A stretch of 64,000 nucleotides of DNA, from assembly GCF_042242105.1 (NCBI RefSeq), contig NC_092027.1, forward strand, positions 67,501 through 131,500. The letters are read 5' to 3'. The stretch comes from Pempheris klunzingeri. Taxonomy: Eukaryota > Chordata > Actinopteri > Acropomatiformes > Pempheridae. The position numbers and the translations under genes are program-made. This document shows positions 56,519 to 64,000 of this stretch, piece after piece (within the stretch, counting starts at the first letter, position 1; each line of letters begins with the position of its first letter). The notes beneath the pieces are model-generated. The model had not been told where the DNA came from. It made no database searches and worked only from the letters and a program-made list of their open reading frames with translations.

Positions 56519-58281
56519 TCAATCAATCAATCAATCTTTATTTATAGAGCGCCAATTCACAACAGCGTTATCTCAAGACGCTTTCCATAAAGAGCAGGTC
56601 AGACCAAACTGTTTAATTAGAGAGAGACCAACGATTCAGGAATTCAACAGGAAGGATTCAAGAATCCCCACAGAGCAGCTCAGAGATTAGATTAGGACCC
56701 AGTGGAGGAAGAACTCCCCTTTAACGGGAAGAAACAGACCCAGGATCAGTGTGGGCGGCTTCTGTAGGGTCCATGTTGGGTGGAGGGGAGAGAGAGAGGG
56801 AGAGAGAGAAAGAGAGAGAGAGGGAGAGAGAGAAAGACAGAGAGAGGGAGAGAGAGAAAGACAGAGAGAGGGAGAGAACACAAACAGCAACCAACACACT
56901 AACAGCAGCTACAGCACTAACAACAGGAGTGAGACTAATAAATTATCACTATGGTAACAATGAAAAACATGATGAGTGGACGACGATCTGCAACAGTGAT
57001 TCATGAAGCAGAGAACCACAGCAGGAGAACCAGAACCAGGATCCACAGGAACCAGAGAACTGCAGCAGCAGGACCAGGACCAGGATCCACAGGAACCAGA
57101 GAGATGAGAAAGCACAGAAAGGCTCCGGGGGAAGATAGTAAGTTAGAGGCAGACATTTGGCTGACATGAGACATAATGATGGAGAGGAAGAGGAGGAGAG
57201 AGAATAGAGGAGCCCAGTGCATCATGGGAGTCCCCCGGCAGTCTGAGCCTATAGCAGCATAACTAGGGGCTGGTCCAAGACCTGATCCAGTCCTGAACTA
57301 TAGGCTTCATCACTAAGGAAGGTTTTTAGTCTACTCTGAAATGTAGAGAGGGTGTCTGCCCCCTGAACCCAGACTGGAAGGAGGTTCCACAGGAGAGGAG
57401 CCTGATAGCTGAAAGCTCTGGCTCCATCACTACTTTAGAGGACTTTAGGAACCACCAGTAGGCCTGCAGTCTGGGAGCACAGTGCTCTAGTGGGGTAGTA
57501 CGGTACTATGAGCTCTTTAAGAGATGATGGAGCCTGAACATTAAGAGCTTTGGAGGTGAGGAGAAGGATTTTAAACTCTATTCTAGATTTTACTGGAAGC
57601 CAGTGAAGAGAAGCCAGTACAGGAGAAAGATGGTCTCTTCTCTTAGTTCTGGTCAGAACAGGAGCAGCAGCGTTCTGGACCAGCTGGAGAGTCTTTAAGG
57701 ACTTATTGGGGCAGCCTGATAATAAGGAACAGAAATAATCCAACCTGGAAGTGACTAATGTGTGGACTAGTGTTTCTGCATCATCTCCAGACAGGATGGA
57801 CCTGATTTTAGCAGCATTAGTAGATGGAAGAAGGCAGAGCTGGAAATCTGTTTAATGTGGGAGTTAAAGGACAAATCCTGATCAATAAGACTCCAGATTC
57901 CTCCCAGTGGAGCTGGAGGCCAGAGTGATGCTGTCCAGAGCAGTTATGTTAGTAGAAAAGGTGTCTCTGAGGTGTCTGGAGCAGAATAACTTCAGTTTAG
58001 TCTGAATTTAGCAGCAGAAAGTTGCTGCTCATCCAGGACTTTATGTCCTTAAGGCAGATTTGGAGTTTAGCCAGCTGATTGGATTCATCAGGCTTCATTG
58101 ATCAGTATAATTGGGTATCATCTGCATAACAGTGGAAATGAATGGAATGCTTCCTGATAATATTACCCAGAGGAAGCATGTATAAGGTAAATAGTATCGG
58201 TCCAAGCACTGAACCTTGTGGAACTCCATGTCTAACCTTAGTGTGGACAGAGGACTCATTGTTAACGTGAACAAACTGAAA
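56519..58281 (-). mobile_element. L2/CR1-like non-LTR retrotransposon copy (5'-truncated)
   Basis: Minus-strand element whose 3' end is marked on the plus strand by (ATCA)n at 56519-56535, then ATCTTTATTTATAGAGCGCC. A purine GAGAGAGG microsatellite lies at 56790-56875. A reverse-transcriptase C-terminal frame runs 57435-57743 (LVQNAAAPVLTR, LASLHWLPVKSRIEFKILL). Catalytic-core remnants lie at 58102-58280, with [20 protein letters not shown] and YADDTQLY on the minus strand. The two regions are not in one frame and homology to the 21195-23402 copy stops near 58281. It is inactive. Confidence 0.87.
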
Positions 58282-58524
58282 TTTATCTAATAATTTATTT
58301 TTATAGTTGATATAAATCTTGTTATTAACTTTAATCACGTCAATCATACAGCATATACTCGTTTGGTGTTTTTCAAATGACTCTACACTATCAAACGTGA
58401 TTAAATACCTTTATTTTGAAGGACAAATATTTTGCATCACTTCCTGGTGCAGCCTCGTTCTGATGAGTTGGAAACGTAAACGTCATCAGAGTGACTTACA
58501 ATCGGAAATGTTAGTAATAACAAC

Positions 58525-58527
58525 AAC

Positions 58528-58599
<72 letters not shown>

Positions 58600-58603
58600 A
58601 AGA
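58525..58603. repeat. (AAT)n(AAG)n compound trinucleotide repeat
   Basis: About 14 AAT/ATA units followed by about 11 AAG units. Confidence 0.95.
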
Positions 58604-59817
58604 ATGTATGAAACACCTGTTCTCCAGACCTCAGACATCCTGTAAGGATCCCATATGAAACAGGAAATAAGAAATGTCACTATCAAAATAAGAGTAGTGG
58701 GGTTCTCTGTGAGTTGAAGCTCCTCCATGAAGTTCCAGAGTTTGGTGAAGAGGAATAAGGTCAAAGTTCGGTTGTGTTTTCAGGAATTTATTGTGCAGTA
58801 AAAATCATGTTCTCCGTATAATAATCATGTTGATGTTCATTCAGGGAAATGATCAGATTTAGAACAAGTGAGCAGCTCTGATGATCTATCGACGAGATCA
58901 CCGTCTTAAATGTTCATGTTGGTTCTGTTGGTGTTCTGTTGTTCTGTTAGTGTTCTGTTGGTGTTCTGTTAGTGTTCTGTTGTTCTGTTAGTGTTCTGTT
59001 GGTGTTCTGTTGTTCTGTTAGTGTTCTGTTGGTCTGTTAGTGTTCTGTTGTTCTGTTAGTGTTCTGTTGGTGTTCTGTTGTTCTGTTGGTGTTCTGTTGT
59101 TCTGTTAGTGTTCTGTTGGTCTGTTAGTGTTCTGTTGTTCTGTTAGTGTTCTGTTGGTCTGTTGGTGTTCTGTTGTTCTGTTAGTGTTCTGGTGTTCTGT
59201 TGGTGTTCTGGTGTTCTGTTAGTGTTCTGTTGGTGTTCTGTTGTTCTGTTAGTGTTCTGGTGTTCTGTTGGTGTTCTGTTGTTCTGTTAGTGTTCTGTTG
59301 GTGTTCTGTTAGTGTTCTGTTGGTGTTCTGTTGTTCTGTTGGTGTTCTGTTGGTCTTCTGTTGTTCTGTTAGTGTTCTGTTGGTGTTCTGTTAGTGTTCT
59401 GTTGGTGTTCTGTTGGTCTTCTGTTGTTCTGTTAGTGTTCTGTTGGTGTTCTGTTGGTCTTCTGTTGTTCTGTTAGTGTTCTGTTGGTGTTCTGTTGGTC
59501 TTCTGTTGTTCTGTTAGTGTTCTGTTGGTGTTCTGTTAGTGTTCTGTTGGTCTTCTGTTGGTCTTCTGTTGTTCTGTTAGTGTTCTGTTGGTTCTGAACC
59601 TCCAAACACACTCCCTGATGGAGGCAACAGCAGACATCCTTGGATGGAACAGGTGGGTAATAACCATGACCAGAAATCGATCTGATTGATCTGTTTTATT
59701 GATCGATATGTTTACCGTCCGTCTGTTGAGGAAGACCATGCCGTTCCACTGAGAGCTCCACAGCAGCTACTACATGATTATTATCATTACTGTCTTCGTA
59801 CACAGCTCCTCCTCACT
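58604..59817. other. 3' flank of the CART-like gene
   Basis: Minisatellite at 58918-59595 (listed separately). The minus-strand polyadenylation signal AATAAA is at 59700-59695 (TTTATT on the plus strand), about 120 bp past the CART-like stop, giving a compact 3' UTR. No other gene seen. Confidence 0.6.
58918..59595. repeat. GTTCTGTTAGTGTTCTGTTG minisatellite
   Basis: Units of 10-11 bp (GTTCTGTTGGT, GTTCTGTTAGT, GTTCTGTT, CTTCTGTTG) arranged in higher-order blocks over about 680 bp. Confidence 0.96.
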
Positions 59818-60666
59818 TCACAGACTGTGGATGAAGAAATGGGAACACCTGGACCCACGAGGACACCGGCACACCTGCACAGGTGTCTTCTGGCTCCGCC
59901 CCCTCCAACAGTACTTCTCCAGGTTACACTGAAGGGGGGGGGGGGGTTAGTTCATTATTGTTAGTAGTAGAAGTATGTTTTGGAGCAGATTAACTCTCTC
60001 TGGCTGTCTCTCTCTCTGCCTGTCTGTCTCTCTGTTACCAGGATGGTGATTCTTCTTCTCTTCAGGCGCCGACAGATTCCAGGAAGTCTCCTGTTCCTCA
60101 ATGACGTGACAACGTTTGAGTTCTCAAAGACGTCGACCTGAAGAACACAAAGACCCAGATCAACAATAGAGCACCTGTCCTCCCGTGCACCTCTCCACCT
60201 GTCTTCCTGTCCTCCTGTCTTCCTGTCCATCTGTCTTCCTGTCCTCCTGTGCACCTCTCCACCTGTCTTCCTGTCCTCCTGTCCACCTCTCCACCTGTCT
60301 TCCTGTCCTCCTCTCCACCTGTCTTCCTCTCCACCTGTCTTCCTGTCCTCCTCTCCACCTGTCTTCCTCTCCACCTGTCTTCCTGTCCTCCTGTCCACCT
60401 GTCCTCCTCTCCACCTGTCCTCCTGTCCTCCTCTCCACCTGTCTTCCTCTCCACCTGTCTTCCTGTCCTCCTGTCTTCCTGTCCACCTCTCCACCTGTCC
60501 TCCTGTCCTCCTCTCCACCTGTCTTCCTCTCCACCTGTCTTCCTGTCCTCCTGTCTACCTGCAGCGGCGTCGTGGCCGGAGTGAAGTCGGGCAGACTGCA
60601 GTCCACCGTGTGCAGACAGATGCAGCCAATCAGCAGCAGGAACACGGCACATGCATCCGGCTTCAT
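59818..60666 (-). CDS. CART-like (cocaine- and amphetamine-regulated transcript-like) peptide precursor
   Basis: Secreted neuropeptide-type precursor of 105 residues in three exons (60666-60559, 60137-60039, 59928-59818), all phase 0. Exon 1 encodes a signal peptide (MKPDACAVFLLLIGCICLHT, cleavage likely near VDC). Exon 2 holds dibasic sites (RNRR, CRRLKRRR) suited to prohormone-convertase cleavage. Exon 3 is the cysteine domain. CNLEKYC matches CART's C-x5-C (CDAGEQC), CRCPRGSRC matches LCDCPRGTSC, and the end SHFFIHSL matches NSFLLKCL. Length, three-exon layout and a boundary just before the C-x5-C motif agree with CART genes as I remember them. The sixth CART cysteine is Ser here (AGT), while an additional Cys is present in exon 2 (LPGICRR). 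Splice sites are GTAGAC/TTCTTCAG and GTAACA/CCCTTCAG. CART peptides regulate feeding, stress and reward in fish brain; function here is inferred. Alternative: an unrelated small Cys-rich peptide. Confidence 0.75.
60176..60556. repeat. CCTCTCCACCTGTCTTCCTGT array filling CART-like intron 1
   Basis: About 35 units of 8-22 bp on the plus strand (TCTTCCTGTCCTCC, CTCTCCACCTGTC). On the gene strand these read CAGGTGGAGAGG and resemble the donor GCTGCAG/GTAGACAGG. The array begins at the donor (60558) and ends about 40 bp short of the exon-2 acceptor. Confidence 0.95.
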
Positions 60667-61192
60667 CTGTCAATCAGTCAATCAATCAATCAATCAATCA
60701 GTTAGTCAATCAGTCACCAGTTAATCAATCGTCTGCTCGCCCTCTCTCTCTGTCGTCTCGTCTGATCACTGAAACAGGAAACAATAATCCTCTTAGTTGG
60801 TTTAGGAGACACGTGATCAGGTGATGACATCATGCTGGTCTCCATGGAGATGTACCTGGTTAAATCTCACCTGGCTACATTCAGATCAGGTGACGTGACG
60901 TCAGCCTGCTTCCAGCTAGCATGCTAAGCTAACTTCTGTAGCTTTGTGTGGAGATGAGTCAGAGGTCAAAGGGGAGTTCTTCCTCCACTGTGATCACAAA
61001 CTCTGTCAACGGAACTTTTATTTTGAAAGCTGTCCCCGGAAGTGATGGCGGGTGTCTGACCGGGGGTCGGTCAGTGGAGGAAACCGTTAGCTGGACGGAA
61101 ACAGGGGCAGAAAACCGTGAGGGGGGAGCTCGGTGAGCAGAGCGCGGACGGACCGACACCGTGACCCGCTGGACGAGCGTCTGAACCCGGAA
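60667..61192. promoter_or_regulatory. Bidirectional spacer between CART-like (-) and zinc-finger (+) genes
   Basis: Contains an ATCA repeat at about 60672-60700, the palindromic CRE TGACGTCA at 60896-60903 and a GC-rich first-exon-like stretch at 61030-61192 for the zinc-finger gene. A TGACGTG half-site overlaps the CRE. No TATA box is evident. Confidence 0.5.
60896..60903. promoter_or_regulatory. Palindromic cAMP response element (TGACGTCA)
   Basis: Perfect 8-bp CRE, preceded by an overlapping TGACG half-site (60891). It lies 230 bp upstream of the CART-like ATG and about 290 bp upstream of the zinc-finger ATG. Mammalian CART promoters carry a functional CRE. Confidence 0.5.
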
Positions 61193-63287
61193 ATGGAGCC
61201 CAGAGGAGCAGGTTGGTTTCCGCTGGAGGCGGCTTCACTGCTCTGCTAACGATGCTAAGCTAACGTTAGCATTCACGGCCTTTGAGAATCATCACTAACG
61301 AACAGGTGATGTCATACTGAAGCACACCCGAGACACGTGGTCAGAGGATCGATCGATCACAAAGGTTAATCAATGATCTGAATCAGGGCAGACAGGGGCG
61401 GGACTTTTACTCTGAAAAACTAAACAGAAGCAGGAAACAAACACGTTCACTGAAACACAGAAATCAATAAAGCTGTGACCTCCTCCTGTCCTCCTTCTGT
61501 CCTCCTCCTGTCCTCCTTCTGTCCTCCACCTGTCCTCCTTCTGTCCTTCTCCTGTCCTCCTTCTGACCTCCTTCTGTCCTTCTGTCCTCCTTCTGTTCTC
61601 CTGACCTCCTTCTGTCCTTCTGTCCTCCTTCTGTTCTCCTGACCTCCTCCTGTTCTTCTGTCCTCCTTCTTTCCTTCTGTCGTTCTTCTGTCGTTCTTCT
61701 GACCTCCTCTTGTCGTTCTTCTGACCTCCTTCTGTCCTCCACCTGTCCTCCTTCTGTCCTCCACCTGTCCTCCTTCTGTCCTTCTCCTGTCCTCCTCCTG
61801 ACCTCCTTCTGTCCTTCTGTCCTCCTTCTGTTCTCCTGACCTCCTTCTGTTCTTCTGTCCTCCTTCTCTCCTTCTGTCGTTCTTCTGACCTCCTTCTGTC
61901 CTCCTTCTGTTCTTCTGTCCTCCTTTTGTCCTCCTGACCTCCTTCTGTTCTTCTGTCCTCCTTCTCTCCTTCTGTCGTTCTTCTGACCTCCTTATGTCCT
62001 CCTCCTGTCCTCCACCTGTCCTCCTCCTGTCCACCTGTCCTCCTTCTGTCCTCCTCCTGTCCTCCTTCTGTCCTCCTTCTGTCCTCCTCCTGTCCTCATT
62101 CTGTCCTCCTTCTGTACACCTGTCCTCCTTCTGTCCTCCACCTGTCCTCCTTCTGTCCTCCTCCTTCTCTCCTTCTGTCCTCCTTCTGACCTCCTCCTGT
62201 CCTCCTTCTGTCCTTCTGACCTCCTCCTGTCCTCCTTCTGTCCTCCCTCTGCTGGTCAACACTTCTGTCTGTCTGTGTTCCAGTTTCTCCTTCAGACATC
62301 CTCAAAGTGATCGTTATGAAAGAGGAGCAGCAGGACCCCCCAGAGCCCCCCCACATTAAAGAGGAGCAGGAGGACCCCCCAGAGCCCCCCCACATTAAAG
62401 AGGAGCAGGAGGAGGTCTGGACCAGTCGGCAGGGAGAGCAGCTTCAAGGGCCGGAGGAGGCTCATATCACCGAGTTCCCACTGACTCCTGTCCCTGTGAA
62501 GAGTGAAGATGATGAAGAGGAAGCTCAGTCCTCACAGCTTCATCACAGACACACTGAACACATGGAGACAGAAGCTGATGGAGAGGACTGTGGAGGACCA
62601 GGACCAGACAGGAACCCACATCCACGTGGACCCTTAGAGGCCGAGGACCAGACTGAAGACTCCTCAGAGACCGAGACTGAGGACAGTGAGGACTGGGAGG
62701 AGACCAGAGAAGCTCAGTCTGGGTCAAAGTCCCTGAAAAACACCAAAGTGAGGAGATGTTACATCGGCAAGAAATCATTTGTCTGCTCTGAATGTGGGAA
62801 AAGATTTAGTCAGATGGGAAGTCTGAAGAGACACCTGTCCATTCACACAGGGGAGAGACCATTTAGCTGCTCTGACTGTGGGAAAAGGTTTGACTGCAGG
62901 GGAAACCTGAAGAGACACATGAAAATTCACACTGGGGAGAAACCATTTAACTGCTCAGTTTGTGGTAAAAGATTCACACATCGGGCGAATGTGACACAGC
63001 ACATGGCCGTTCACACGGGGGAGAAACGGTTCAGCTGCTCCGTCTGTGGCCAGAGGTTCGCCTGGTCCACTCAGGTCAAAACTCACCGCTGTGACGGAGA
63101 GTCCTTGCCGCTGAACCAAGAGAAACCCTTCAGTTGCTCCAAGTGCAAGAAAACATTCAGCCGCAGTACAAACCTGAAGGCTCACATGAGAGTCCACACA
63201 GGAGAGAAACCATTCGGCTGCTCTGTCTGTCATCAGAGATTCACCTGGCATCATCAGCTCCAGACTCATACTGATGTTCGTCATTAG
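61193..63287 (+). CDS. C2H2 zinc-finger protein (fish multi-finger type), 2 exons
   Basis: Putative DNA-binding transcription factor. Exon 1 61193-61211 (MEPRGA) splices at G/GTTGGT to exon 2 62284-63287; total 1023 nt, 340 residues. A start inside exon 2 (ATG 62307) is the alternative. The acidic linker contains [12 protein letters not shown] twice, then [28 protein letters not shown] and [16 protein letters not shown], a hallmark of fish zinc-finger clusters. Six fingers follow. Fingers 1-3 and 5 are canonical C2H2 with TGE(K/R)PF linkers: [56 protein letters not shown]. Finger 4 ([21 protein letters not shown]) ends H-x-C and is followed by an irregular linker. The last ([24 protein letters not shown]) has lengthened His spacing. 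No KRAB, SCAN or BTB domain. The intron is largely a CT-rich minisatellite. Confidence 0.85.
61478..62255. repeat. TCCTCCTTCTGTCCTCCTCCTG array in zinc-finger intron
   Basis: Polypyrimidine 11-13-bp units (TCCTCCTTCTG, TCCTTCTG, ACCTCCTTCTG) over about 780 bp. The array ends about 28 bp before the acceptor GTGTTCCAG at 62275-62283. Confidence 0.96.
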
Positions 63288-63429
63288 TCCTCAGTTCCAG
63301 ATGGACGCTGAAAAGTAGAGACTGAGGACTAAAGTCAGGGACGAGGACGGGACGAGACCAGAGAACCTCAGTCGGGTCTAAACACTGTTAAACATAACTT
63401 TAAATAACAAGATTTGATCTCAAACTCTA

Positions 63430-63960
63430 TCTGAAGACACACATGACTCCTCACACAGGAGAGAAACCCTTCGGCTGCTCAGTCTGTTAGGAGTGCTTCA
63501 GTTACAGAGGAAGCGTATGGAGTCACATGAGAATCCACGCATGGCAGAAATGCTTCACGTCCAATGTCAGTACACAATACTCACACAAACATTCACAGTA
63601 AAACTCCCAGAGGACCAGAAGCAGCCAAGAACTCCGATCCAGAGAGCCTCAGTCAAGTTTAAATGCTTTGAAAAATAAAGAGCCTGTAAGTGATGAGAGC
63701 TGTGACACTGACAGGAAACCCTTCAGCTGCTTTGACTAGAGGAAAACATTCAAGACCAATCTGAAGTCATATGCGGATTAACACAGAAGAGAAACCGTCT
63801 GGTTGCTCCGTGTGCCTCAAAGGATCTGCATATCAGACGAATGTGACAACACGTGGCTGTTCACATGGGAGAGAAACCGTACAGCTGCAGCGTCTGTGAG
63901 AACAGGTTCACCTGGTCCACTCAGGTCCAACACCACCAGCGTGTCGGCAGGTACTCCTTC
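63430..63960 (+). pseudogene. Degenerate C2H2 zinc-finger relics downstream of the intact gene
   Basis: Recognisable finger pieces are scattered with stops and frame changes: [19 protein letters not shown] followed by an in-frame TAG at 63487-63489, then ECFSYRGSVWSHMRIHAW. Further on are KPFSCFD with a stop and KTFKTNLKS (about 63716-63765), and EKPYSCSVCENRFTWSTQVQ (about 63872-63930). This looks like an older tandem copy of the neighbouring finger exon, or fingers lost from its 3' end. The window closes before the relic ends. Confidence 0.75.
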
Positions 63961-64000
63961 TGACCTCTGACTCTCAGGAGGTCTGGACCAATCAGGAGGG

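Noticed and set aside
59686-59964. 92-codon plus-strand frame over the CART-like exon 3
   Set aside because: Antisense of the CART-like exon and its 3' UTR. The minus strand has the splice sites, cysteine pattern and polyadenylation signal.
61447-62395. 271-codon minus-strand Arg-Glu-Asp-Gly repeat frame
   Set aside because: Antisense of the CT-rich minisatellite in the zinc-finger intron.

Overview
The window is vertebrate nuclear DNA, almost certainly from a ray-finned (percomorph-type teleost) fish. It holds multi-exon genes with GT-AG introns, long CA/GT microsatellites, abundant GC-rich minisatellites, L2/CR1-like LINE copies and a fish-type C2H2 zinc-finger gene. I rebuilt exons by hand from reading frame, splice signals and remembered protein families. 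For every complete gene, and for the visible part of INTS3, the exon lengths sum to a multiple of three with no internal stop. No alignment or database search was run.

Layout: (1) 686-14232 (+) INTS3, missing only its first coding exon. (2) 15466-15915 (+) a small single-exon C2CD4-like gene that keeps the family's N-terminal motifs but has no C2 domain. (3) 17800-29686 (+) GON4L (zebrafish ugly duckling). (4) 31565-39913 (+) a PDIA3/ERp57-like protein disulfide isomerase ending in KDEL. (5) 43173-47562 (+) CCT3. (6) 48388-53652 (+) GLMP. (7) 54366-55265 (-) JTB, tail to tail with GLMP. (8) 59818-60666 (-) a three-exon CART-like secreted peptide precursor. (9) 61193-63287 (+) a C2H2 zinc-finger gene, followed by decayed finger relics to the window end. 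INTS3, C2CD4D, GON4L, CCT3, GLMP and JTB have human counterparts on 1q21-q22, so this is a conserved synteny block; the PDI, CART-like and zinc-finger genes are additions to it. The genes share a neighbourhood rather than a pathway: RNA processing and DNA repair (INTS3), chromatin (GON4L), ER and cytosolic folding (PDI, CCT3), lysosome (GLMP) and secretion (CART-like).

The most unusual property is how tandem arrays relate to splice junctions. Many introns carry a minisatellite starting within a few bases of the 5' splice site. In several, the repeat unit is a copy of the exon end plus donor: INTS3 exons at 9366-9519, 9027-9191 and 11213-11288, and PDI exon 7. GON4L exon 13's end and donor are copied into a later intron. 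Several arrays stay open in the upstream exon's frame for hundreds of codons. Other leads are the CART-like precursor that lost its final cysteine and has a palindromic CRE upstream, the DsbA-like CPHC second active site of the PDI, the C2-less C2CD4 gene, and a near-perfect 113-bp inverted repeat bracketing CCT3 exon 1.
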